From Gemmatimonadota bacterium (lineage in GTDB: Bacteria > Latescibacterota > UBA2968 > UBA8231): a stretch of DNA of 59,219 nt. Shown here piece by piece: positions 8,017 to 15,451 of the stretch. Each line of letters opens with the position of its first letter. The first letter of the stretch is position 1. The position numbers were made by a program, and so were the translations under genes. The notes beneath the pieces are model-generated. The model did no database searches. It was not told where the DNA came from and was given only the letters and a program-made list of their open reading frames with translations. The stretch spans positions 1 through 59,219 of the forward strand of contig JAPPEG010000297.1 in NCBI GenBank assembly GCA_028875345.1, written 5' to 3'.

Positions 8017-8078
8017 AGGCGTTACCTCCTTTCTGTTGCTGTGGACGAGTGCGGGTTGTTGCTTCGGTAAGACCTATC

Positions 8079-8094
8079 GCAAGTATCGTGCCAA
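8079..8094 (-). promoter_or_regulatory. Sigma-54 promoter B
   Basis: The minus strand reads TTGGCACGATACTTGC, a full match to TGGCACG-N4-TTGC. The start site would be near 8067. A degenerate -24-like element again lies exactly 30 bp upstream (CC at 8121-8122), as at promoter A. The AT-rich tract at about 8135-8175 is shared with region A (TGTTAAATAAT). Confidence 0.88.
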
Positions 8095-8237
8095 TGCGTG
8101 GCCAGTGGGCGTCAATCGCGCCGAATTCTCTGATTGTATGAATTATAACTTATTGTTAAATAATGTTTTATAAAAAGTAGGCTGAATTTATCGCAGTCTC
8201 TCAGGCCCTTTGCGAGGCCCTTTTGACGGCCTAGAAG

Positions 8238-8297
8238 TGCGACAATATATCGCACAAATGCGTCTAAACATCGCGTTTGATGCGCCCAAACATCGCA
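8238..8297 (-). promoter_or_regulatory. Triple activator-site array B
   Basis: Sites lie at 8238-8254 (TGCGACAATATATCGCA), 8259-8275 (TGCGTCTAAACATCGCG) and 8281-8297 (TGCGCCCAAACATCGCA), spaced 21 and 22 bp. They begin 146 bp upstream of the -24 element, almost exactly as in array A. Confidence 0.82.
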
Positions 8298-8400
8298 CGG
8301 ACGCGCTTGGCTTTGACGGTAGGCGGTGGATGGTACGGAACGGGTAGATGGGGATTGGGGTGGCTGGGGCTGCTTCTCAGGGACGGTGTGGCCGGACGTG

Positions 8401-8435
8401 AAAGCGGGCCGCCCATAAACCGGGCCGCCCGCTTT
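8401..8435 (-). terminator. Hairpin terminator after operon C
   Basis: Outer arms AAAGCGGGC and GCCCGCTTT enclose a further GCCC/GGGC pairing. The minus strand ends in GCTTT. It lies 21 bp after the permease stop at 8457 and closes the glycosyltransferase-permease operon. The arms also carry A/T ends on the plus strand, so it may be bidirectional. Confidence 0.75.
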
Positions 8436-8456
8436 ACTTGCTTATGGGATTTCAGA

Positions 8457-10031
8457 TCACTGGGCGGCGTAGCGGGCAAAGAGCCGATTGGCGAGGACAA
8501 AGAGCACTACCGCATAGAGTAACAGGGAGGTTAGATCCGGCAAGGAGTGGCTCAGACTCCTGGCGACTGTCCAGCCGCGTTCTTTAAACCTCGGCAGGTC
8601 GCGCAGGTCGGCGCGCCAGCCGGGGTCGTCGTTGAACCACTCGCGGGAGCTGAAGGCATCGCGCTCTTCGAGAAAGGTGATGATCTGCCCGCGATAGGCA
8701 CGGACTTGGTCGATAAAGTCGTAGTATTCGCGTCGGCTGGTGCCGGCGAAAGCACTAGCGGCTTGGGCGTATGCTCCGGCGGGTAGAAGACGCTGGAGAT
8801 AGTCATTCCAGCGTTGGATGCGGCGGGGGAAGTCTTCGATAAGGGGGGCTCTGGCATTCCAGGCGGGTTGGACGTATTTCAGGCGCAACCGCTCGCCGGT
8901 TCGGACGATGTCTTGGAACTCGGCGAGTGCGGGCGAATCGACGACATTGGATAGATAGATAGCGGGCCTCTGCTCACCGCCAAAGTACGCACCTGTTCCC
9001 CCCCAACGTGTTATAGTCCCGCGTCCCGGCGGTGGAGGGAGTAGCTGCTCGACCATATCTATGGGGGGGTACCTGGTCTGGCCTTGCGCCCGAGCGAGGT
9101 TGGTGGCCTCTTGATCGAACTCCTTCCACACTTGTGCGGCCTTGTGATCGGCTTGCTTGTGCTTTTCACCCATGTTGGCCTGTTCGTTGAGCAAGGCCGT
9201 GATACTGGCAGGTAGCACAATCGCCAGCAAGGCCCACGTAAACAGCGCGTAGATCAAGCTGGTCGCCGAGCGATGCGTCGCGCACGAGATGGCCAGTCCA
9301 ATCAGGTAGAACACTAGCAGATACAGCAGCGACAGCGCGAACAGTAGCGCCAATCGCACCCATTCGCCGATTCCGACCTCGATGTTTTCAGTGCCCAACA
9401 GCAAGATCGTCAGCAGGATAAAGCCCAAGGCCGTTGGAATGGCCAGGGTGGTCAGGCCAGCGAGGGTCTTGCCGACGAGGACTTGGGCGCGGCTGACGTT
9501 GGTCGTCAGCATCAGCCGCAGGGTGCCGTCCTCCTTCTCGCCGGAGACGGTCTCGCTGGCGATGAGAATGGCCAGCAGACAGAGCACGAGTTGAAAGATG
9601 TACACCATGTCGAAGGAGGCAAAGATGGCGAGGTAGGGATTGCCCGACTGGAAGGGGACAATCGCCTCGGTTTGGTAGGGCACTTCAAAGAGCAGAACCT
9701 TGACGGCCTGTCCCACCTCTTGTTCGACGCCTTGAGCGAATACCTCTAAGGGGCGCGGGGGCCGTAAGGCACGCGGAGCCGGGTTGGCATCGAATCCACC
9801 GCCGGCCGAACTGAAGTGGTCATGGCCTAGGGCCGAATAATAGGTGATTTCGTGGAACTTGTTGTCTTCAACGGCGCGCTGGGTGAGGTAGCTGGCCTTT
9901 TTCTGGACATAGGCTTGGCTGGTGAGCATCCCGTTGGCGATGATGAGCACCACGGCGAGGGCGGTGCACGCGGCGAAGCGCTGACTCAGCAGATGGCTGA
10001 GCATCTCTTTTTTGAACACAATGCCTATCAT
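8457..10031 (-). CDS. ABC-2 type transporter permease, paralogue of the operon B permease
   Basis: 524 residues. An N-terminal helix (about 17-40) precedes a long periplasmic loop. Five helices (about 165-315) carry the ABC-2 signature GEKEDGTLRLM, then a large loop leads to a C-terminal helix near residue 500. Layout and motifs match the permease at 4422-5861, so the two may form a heterodimer. It ends operon C, separated from the glycosyltransferase by a short hairpin at 10067-10088. The substrate is unknown. Co-regulation with a secreted cysteine-rich peptide and two glycosyltransferases makes a modified peptide or glycan plausible, but this is inference. Confidence 0.88.
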   Translation of the reverse strand: MIGIVFKKEMLSHLLSQRFAACTALAVVLIIANGMLTSQAYVQKKASYLTQRAVEDNKFHEITYYSALGHDHFSSAGGGFDANPAPRALRPPRPLEVFAQGVEQEVGQAVKVLLFEVPYQTEAIVPFQSGNPYLAIFASFDMVYIFQLVLCLLAILIASETVSGEKEDGTLRLMLTTNVSRAQVLVGKTLAGLTTLAIPTALGFILLTILLLGTENIEVGIGEWVRLALLFALSLLYLLVFYLIGLAISCATHRSATSLIYALFTWALLAIVLPASITALLNEQANMGEKHKQADHKAAQVWKEFDQEATNLARAQGQTRYPPIDMVEQLLPPPPGRGTITRWGGTGAYFGGEQRPAIYLSNVVDSPALAEFQDIVRTGERLRLKYVQPAWNARAPLIEDFPRRIQRWNDYLQRLLPAGAYAQAASAFAGTSRREYYDFIDQVRAYRGQIITFLEERDAFSSREWFNDDPGWRADLRDLPRFKERGWTVARSLSHSLPDLTSLLLYAVVLFVLANRLFARYAAQ

Positions 10032-10066
10032 GGCGTGGCTCCTATCGGTGGAAGGCGAATGGCTAC

Positions 10067-10088
10067 GGCGCAGATATAGGTCTGCGCC
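10067..10088 (-). terminator. Intergenic hairpin GGCGCAGA/TCTGCGCC
   Basis: A perfect 8-bp stem with a 6-base loop lies between the GT2 stop (10095) and the permease start (10031). No T-run follows on the minus strand. It may be an attenuator or an mRNA processing site. A near-identical stem occurs at 13974-13995. Confidence 0.5.
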
Positions 10089-10094
10089 CCGATT

Positions 10095-11150
10095 TTAGGC
10101 TGCCCGAGCGGGATGCCGCATCAGCAGGGCCTCGATCTCGTTCATCTCGTCGGATTGCACCTCGCTGTAACGCTCGTGAAAGTGCAACAGGTCGCGCAAG
10201 ACCAGTGCGTCAGGAATGAGCGGATCGGGCCAGATGCCAGCTCGCCACAGGTCGATCAACCGCAGCTTAGGGTCGCGGTTTTCCCGCACCATGTAGTCGA
10301 TGGCTTGGTCCCGTGTGCGCTGCTCGTCGGCGATTTTGCTCGGGTCGGAAAACTCGTGATAGTGGTACAAGTGATAAGTCAGGGCGTGGCGGGCAAAGCC
10401 CGGACTGACGCCGGCGCGCTGCAACCGATAGGCCAAATCCCACCCCTCGGAAAACGGAATGTCCGCCGCAAAGCCCCCCACCTCGCAGAAGGCTTGGCGC
10501 GGCACCGCGCTGTTGTGCGGATAAAAGCCGAGAAAGCCGACCGGCGAATCTGGATGCGCCGCGTATAGCTCCTCGACCTGATCCTGCATGGCCTTCAGCT
10601 CATCAAAGGGATAACCGCCTTCTTGGGCGCGGGCATGGATGCTGGCAAAGTCGTAGCGGATTTGGTCTTCGGTGATCAGCACCTGTTCCTGACTGATCAA
10701 TAGGAAGTCGGCCAAAACGCTCGGAGTGCGCTCTTCGTCAAAGATGGCTTGCTGCGGGTCGGGTAGATACTCGATGAGGGGCAGACTATACATGAAGCCG
10801 CACAAATAGCGCTGGCGTGCTCCACGCTCCCATTCTGCCCATAGGTGCTTCAACCAAGTTGGATGCGGCAAGGCATCGCCGTCGAGAAAGGCCACTAACG
10901 CGCCCCGCGCCTGTTCGACGCCGGCGTTGCGTGCCCGGCAGCGCCCCACATTGGGCCGCATGGGCACCACGTGTACATCTGGATATTCGGCGGCTAGCAT
11001 AGTATCCGTACCATCGGTGCAGCCATCATCAACGATGATGATCTCAAAACGCTCCTTGGGAAAATGCTGGCAAGCCAAGCCGCACAACACCAAGCGCAGG
11101 CGCGCTCGCTGGTTGTGGGTGGCAATGACGATGGAAATATCGATGCTCAT
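10095..11150 (-). CDS. GT2-family glycosyltransferase
   Basis: About 351 residues from the ATG at 11150. This start is chosen because an ideal SD (AAGGAGG) overlaps the stop of the upstream gene and sits five bases before it. An upstream in-frame ATG at 11174 would overlap that gene and lacks an SD. GT-A features are clear: SIVIATHNQ, the VDDGCTDGT donor loop, GRCRARNAG, and the metal-binding variant AFLDGDALPHP. A later GWDLAYRLQRAG matches the acceptor or catalytic region. No membrane segment is seen. GT2 enzymes transfer sugars to lipids, glycans or peptides; S-glycosylation of bacteriocin cysteines (SunS) is a known GT2 case, so the nearby six-cysteine peptide is a conceivable acceptor. 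Confidence 0.88.
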   Translation of the reverse strand: MSIDISIVIATHNQRARLRLVLCGLACQHFPKERFEIIIVDDGCTDGTDTMLAAEYPDVHVVPMRPNVGRCRARNAGVEQARGALVAFLDGDALPHPTWLKHLWAEWERGARQRYLCGFMYSLPLIEYLPDPQQAIFDEERTPSVLADFLLISQEQVLITEDQIRYDFASIHARAQEGGYPFDELKAMQDQVEELYAAHPDSPVGFLGFYPHNSAVPRQAFCEVGGFAADIPFSEGWDLAYRLQRAGVSPGFARHALTYHLYHYHEFSDPSKIADEQRTRDQAIDYMVRENRDPKLRLIDLWRAGIWPDPLIPDALVLRDLLHFHERYSEVQSDEMNEIEALLMRHPARAA

Positions 11151-11160
11151 GGGATCCTCC

Positions 11161-13671
11161 TTATTGGCATTCAAGGGTCAAATGGCATTCGTAGTGCAGT
11201 CCCTCGGGTATGGTCAGCAGCCGGTTGGGTTCGGTAGCAGCGTTGGGGTTGGGCACCATGAGCTGCGGAATGTCTAAGACCGACTTGGAGCACATCACCC
11301 GATGGCAGTCTATATGGCCAAAGTAGTAATCGAGAAACGCCTCACTGTGTCCCTCAATGCGCTGGCGCAGCAAGGGGTCGGCGACGTTGGCCGCGGTCAT
11401 GGCATGGCTGCCCAAGGCGATGCCGTGAAATTCTACCGGCAACCAGCCGGTCTCGCTCGTGTACAGCTCTACCCAAGTGTGGCCGAAGATGGGGTTGTCG
11501 TAGGTGCTAATGCCATAGCGATCCGGTCCTTGGGGTGCTACGGCTAAGCCTCCTGTCACCTCGCGGGCCGGAATGCCCAGCAGGCGGCACAGAGCCATAT
11601 AAGCGCGGCTCAGGGTAATGCAGTGGCCGCTGTCGTTGCTGAGCGTCATGGATGTGCTACATGCTAGGCATTGGCACCTTTCGTTGGTTTTCTGGAAGCG
11701 TTTGCTGCGCGCTAGGCTTTCGTATAGGCGGCGGGCCTTATCGACATCGCTCAGGCTCGGTTCGTCGAGATGCAAGTCGGCGAGAAAGTCGCGCACCAGA
11801 CGCGACTGGCCCAAAGAGTCTTCTACTTCGGTGTAATGGCGGTGCTCGCTAGGAGTCAGCGGCTCGGAAACGCGCCCGGCCATGGGCAGGTTATGCACCT
11901 CAACCTCGCAGGAATACGAGAATTCTAGCGTCCCATCGGCTGGCTCAATAGAGCAGGGGTAAGCGTAGAAGAAGCCGGCGTGGGGAGATAGATAAGGGCG
12001 CAATTCGCTTGGATTGCAGGCAGTAAGCTCGACGACCGGCTGCTGGGGCAGGTGCAGCGGATAGGGCAAAAACAGACGCGCCGCTCCAGTGGTCTCGCAA
12101 GAGGCTACATGCGCCTTGTAGGTGTACGTCAATCGGTAGCGCTGGCTAGACTGACGGGCCTCTAGCTTGCCATTGCAATGCGCGAGGAAAGGAGCCCGCA
12201 TCTGTTCCCGCATCCGATAATCTAGCTCGAAGAAGCGCGGCTCATGGTCGTAGAGCCAATTCCACGAGGTCCGCTTGTCGTACCACACCAGCCGTCCTCG
12301 CTGCACGTGAGGTATGCCCCGCTGGCGCGCCTCGGCGAGCAGGGCGCGGAGGGTCGGCAGGGAAGAGGTGCCGGTCAGGGGGTAGAGATGGCGGATGAAT
12401 TCGTCCTCTGACACCATGTTGTCCTGATCGAAAGAGTCGTTGTGGTAGATCAGTTTGTCGATTACATCGGCTGCGGTTTCCCCGCCTTTATAGGCGGACA
12501 TGTGCTTGGCAAAGGCAGCACAACGGGTGCTGAATTCTTCGTAGTGGTCGAATAGGTGGCGCACCTGATGGAGTATGTCGCTTGCTTTGGCAAAGCGCTG
12601 GCGCGGCAGTTTTAGGCCCAGCCCGAGGTCACGGATTCGGTTGAGGTGGTACTCTTGATCGAGGTGTTCGGGTGCTCCTATGATCGGCACGCCCTCGGTC
12701 AGCGCATGGTAGATGGAGCCAATGCCGCCAATGCCGATAAAGAGCGCGGCTTGGCGCATGGCCAAGCGGGCGGGCAGGTAATCGACGATCCGCACGTTGG
12801 CCGAGGGTGCTTCCACAGTATAGCGGCCCGCTGTGGTCACTAGCAGGCGGTAGGGCAAGGGGGCCAAGGCCCGCAGAACGGCTGGCAAAAAGCGATCATC
12901 CACTCCTGTGCTGCCAGCGTTGAAGTAAATGAGGGGCAGCGAGGTGTTCCAGCCCTCGTCGGATAGGGCCGCGGGCGGTTCATCGGCTATTGGCTCGTCT
13001 TCGATGAGTGGGCCGACGTAGTGATGGGAAGCAGGCACCGGCCCAGCGGACGGATGGAACTGAGGCACATCGGCCATCAGGAACGCGCTGTGGTGGGGCC
13101 GCTGCTCGGCGAAGTTCTGAGTTAGGTATTCGTCAAAGCAGCCGGCCTGCACCGGGAAGTAATCAGGCAGGCGGATGGCGCTGGAGTAAGTGGGCAGATT
13201 GTACGCTGCGTCTATAAAGGCGATGTCAATGCCCTCCAAGGCGGCCGTTAGCCGCAACGTGGGCCGCAAATCAGCGATGAGCAAGGAGGGCTGCACTTGG
13301 CGCACCAGAGCTTGCTCGGCTTCGACACAGCGCCTGATCCACTCGTCGTCATAGTACTCGTATGCGCCCCGCGCTAGGTGCTCGTCCATGCGCTGTTGCG
13401 GCATGGTTTCGACATCGTAGAGCGGGAAGCCTTCGTCCGCAATGCGCTGGGCGTGCGGTCCCCGCCCGGCGAAGATGACCTCGTACCCGCGCTGGCGCAG
13501 CGCACGCGCCACCACAAGCGGGCGAATCACGTGGGCCAAACTGTAGCCGTGAAAGAAGATGAGGAGGCGATGCTCGTTGCGCTGGAGGGCCGCATCTCGC
13601 TCCATTTTGGCCAGAAAGACGTTCCAAATGGTCAACCAATCCCACAGCTTTTTGTTGATTTGTGCTAGCAT
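11161..13671 (-). CDS. Fusion of a GT-B glycosyltransferase and a transglutaminase-like domain
   Basis: 836 residues. Residues about 35-420 look like a MurG/UGT-type GT-B glycosyltransferase. The N-terminal half contains FFHGYSLAHVIRPL, and the donor half contains the glycine-rich GIGGIGSIYHALTEGVP with APEHLDQEYHL. Residues about 440-600 carry no recognised domain. The C-terminus (about 640-790) is a transglutaminase-like cysteine-protease fold with a catalytic cysteine in SGHC and a histidine in GHTWVE. The third position, usually aspartate in VPFD, is glutamate here (LPVEF). Two cysteine clusters (CQCLAC) are unusual. It is the first gene of operon C. This GT plus transglutaminase architecture is not one I know. 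A processing or modifying role for the peptide is inferred. Confidence 0.82.
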   Translation of the reverse strand: MLAQINKKLWDWLTIWNVFLAKMERDAALQRNEHRLLIFFHGYSLAHVIRPLVVARALRQRGYEVIFAGRGPHAQRIADEGFPLYDVETMPQQRMDEHLARGAYEYYDDEWIRRCVEAEQALVRQVQPSLLIADLRPTLRLTAALEGIDIAFIDAAYNLPTYSSAIRLPDYFPVQAGCFDEYLTQNFAEQRPHHSAFLMADVPQFHPSAGPVPASHHYVGPLIEDEPIADEPPAALSDEGWNTSLPLIYFNAGSTGVDDRFLPAVLRALAPLPYRLLVTTAGRYTVEAPSANVRIVDYLPARLAMRQAALFIGIGGIGSIYHALTEGVPIIGAPEHLDQEYHLNRIRDLGLGLKLPRQRFAKASDILHQVRHLFDHYEEFSTRCAAFAKHMSAYKGGETAADVIDKLIYHNDSFDQDNMVSEDEFIRHLYPLTGTSSLPTLRALLAEARQRGIPHVQRGRLVWYDKRTSWNWLYDHEPRFFELDYRMREQMRAPFLAHCNGKLEARQSSQRYRLTYTYKAHVASCETTGAARLFLPYPLHLPQQPVVELTACNPSELRPYLSPHAGFFYAYPCSIEPADGTLEFSYSCEVEVHNLPMAGRVSEPLTPSEHRHYTEVEDSLGQSRLVRDFLADLHLDEPSLSDVDKARRLYESLARSKRFQKTNERCQCLACSTSMTLSNDSGHCITLSRAYMALCRLLGIPAREVTGGLAVAPQGPDRYGISTYDNPIFGHTWVELYTSETGWLPVEFHGIALGSHAMTAANVADPLLRQRIEGHSEAFLDYYFGHIDCHRVMCSKSVLDIPQLMVPNPNAATEPNRLLTIPEGLHYECHLTLECQ

Positions 13672-13725
13672 GGCGCTCTGCTTTCACCAAAGGGGTGCAG
13701 GGTATCGCTTCTGCTAGCACTATTT

Positions 13726-13741
13726 GCAAATGTCGTGCCCG
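13726..13741 (-). promoter_or_regulatory. Sigma-54 promoter C
   Basis: The minus strand reads CGGGCACGACATTTGC: GG and GC ten bases apart, differing from TGGCACG-N4-TTGC only at the first T. The start site would be near 13714, giving a leader of about 43 nt to the fusion gene. The 30-bp-upstream duplicate seen at A and B is not evident. Confidence 0.85.
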
Positions 13742-13864
13742 TCGTGTGTTTGCGGCTGGTAAGCGAGTCGCAAAAACTGATCTAACTATCCGCTAAATAA
13801 GGATTTGTGAAATTAACAATAATTTTGTCGAGCCTTTTACCGCGACTGCTTGACTCTATGAAGA

Positions 13865-13923
13865 TGCGATAATATATCGCAGATATGCGTCTAATTATCG
13901 CATTGATGTGCTTAATCATCGCA
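13865..13923 (-). promoter_or_regulatory. Triple activator-site array C
   Basis: Sites lie at 13865-13881 (TGCGATAATATATCGCA, a near-perfect palindrome), 13886-13902 (TGCGTCTAATTATCGCA) and 13907-13923 (TGTGCTTAATCATCGCA), spaced 21 and 21 bp. They start about 126 bp upstream of the -24 element and lie about 120 bp past the 3' end of the regulator gene. Confidence 0.85.
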
Positions 13924-13973
13924 CGGGTCAGTTAGTGCGGTAGGGTAGAAGTCACGCCTAAAGGCGCGGTGAA

Positions 13974-13995
13974 GCGCAGACGAGGATGTCTGCGC
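13974..13995 (-). terminator. Hairpin after the response-regulator gene
   Basis: A perfect 8-bp stem (GCGCAGAC/GTCTGCGC) has a 6-base loop and lies 48 bp after the regulator stop. It is the best candidate terminator for the kinase-regulator operon, although a T-run is missing. A small stem CGCC-TAAA-GGCG lies next to it near 13955. Confidence 0.5.
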
Positions 13996-14042
13996 CATGT
14001 TTTGGCTGCGGACGCGAGTCCGAAGGGTGGGGATGATCGCCT

Positions 14043-15449
14043 TCAGGGCCGGCGGCTGTATTGGCTCACGTCTATGTCGAACTGCTTGATCTTGCGCTGT
14101 AAGTTGCGCCGCCCCAACTGGATTTGCTGGGCGGCTTGGCTGATGTTGCCGCCCGTTTTCTCGAGGGCGTCGCGGATGAACTGCTCCTCAAAGCGCTGGC
14201 GCGCCGCGTGGAAGAGCGCGTCGGACCGATCTATGACTTCCTCCTCTACGGCTGCTGGCTCATCCTGACGGCCAGTATTCTCTACGATAGCCGTCGGCAG
14301 GTCCTCCACCTCGATTTCTCGTCCCTTGGCGAGGGCTATGGCGCGCATGATCGCGTTCTCCATTTCGCGCACATTACCCGGCCAATCGTAGGCTTCGAGA
14401 TACTCTAGGGCCTCTTTGCTGACCCCTTGGATCTGTTTGTCGAAGCGGTCGTTTAGGCGGTCGATAAAGAAGTGGCAGAACAAAGGAATGTCGCTCTTGC
14501 GCTGGCGCAGCGGCGGCACGTCGATGGTGACTGCGTTGAGCCGGTAGAACAAATCCTCGCGGAACTGACCCCCAGCCACGGCCTCCGTCAAATTCCGGTG
14601 GGTCGCGGAAAGGACACGCACATCCACCTTGTGGGTCTCGGTTGAGCCCACCATCTCGAATTCCCCTTCCTGCAACACGCGCAAAAGCCGGGTTTGCAGC
14701 CCCACCTCCATATCGCCGATTTCGTCGAGGAACAGAGTGCCGCCGTCGGCCTCCATAAAACGCCCTTTGCGGTCGCGCACTGCGCCGGTGAAAGAGCCTT
14801 TTACGTGCCCGAACAATTCGCTCTCTAGTACGCCTGGGTTCAAAGCCGCGCAGTTGCAACGTACAAAGGGACCGGCGGCGCGGTCGCTGGCGCGATGGAT
14901 GGCCGCAGCTACGAGTTCCTTGCCGGTGCCACTTTCGCCGCAGATTAGCACTGGCAGGGGAGTGGAGGCCACGTCTTGAACCAGCCGGTAGATTTGCCGC
15001 ATCTGCTCAGTCTCACCGACCATGCCCAACCCCGTGCCTTGTGTTTGGCGCAGACGCTCGTTCTCGGTCCGGAGCTTTTGCAGTTCGCGGATATTGCTGA
15101 TGTGGCTGAGGATTTCTTCGGCGTTAAAGGGCTTGGCCAGATACCCATACGCGCCGAGCTTGACGGTCTCTACCGCGCTTTGGAGATCCGCATACGCCGT
15201 TAAAATTAACACTTCCTCGGGCCGCTCGCGCACATTGAGCTGCCGCAGAAATTCGAGGCCACCCATCTCGGGCATGTGCAAGTCGAGCAGGATGATGTCA
15301 AAGGATTCTTCTCGCAGGAGCGCGAGGGCCTCGCGTGCGTCTGAGCGGGTTTCCACCGCGAAGCCTTCTCGCTGCAAGATGCTGCTCGACAGCTTCAGCA
15401 AGTCCTGTTCGTCGTCAATCATGAGTATTTTGCCGTCGTATTGGGCCAT
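14043..15449 (-). CDS. Sigma-54-dependent response regulator (NtrC family)
   Basis: 468 residues in the classical order. A receiver domain (about 1-120) has the acidic pair in IDDEQD and phospho-acceptor Asp in LLDLHMP. An AAA+ domain (about 145-380) has Walker A GESGTGKE and the sigma-54-contacting loop as GSFTGA, a variant of GAFTGA. A Fis-type helix-turn-helix lies at about 420-465 (GGNISQAAQQI). Its AAA+ activity would remodel closed sigma-54 polymerase. It follows the kinase gene with a 2-nt gap. Three sigma-54 promoters with identical triple operators lie within 13 kb, so it is their likely activator. The nearest array is 120 bp past its own stop. Confidence 0.95.
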   Translation of the reverse strand: MAQYDGKILMIDDEQDLLKLSSSILQREGFAVETRSDAREALALLREESFDIILLDLHMPEMGGLEFLRQLNVRERPEEVLILTAYADLQSAVETVKLGAYGYLAKPFNAEEILSHISNIRELQKLRTENERLRQTQGTGLGMVGETEQMRQIYRLVQDVASTPLPVLICGESGTGKELVAAAIHRASDRAAGPFVRCNCAALNPGVLESELFGHVKGSFTGAVRDRKGRFMEADGGTLFLDEIGDMEVGLQTRLLRVLQEGEFEMVGSTETHKVDVRVLSATHRNLTEAVAGGQFREDLFYRLNAVTIDVPPLRQRKSDIPLFCHFFIDRLNDRFDKQIQGVSKEALEYLEAYDWPGNVREMENAIMRAIALAKGREIEVEDLPTAIVENTGRQDEPAAVEEEVIDRSDALFHAARQRFEEQFIRDALEKTGGNISQAAQQIQLGRRNLQRKIKQFDIDVSQYSRRP

Positions 15450-15451
15450 AT

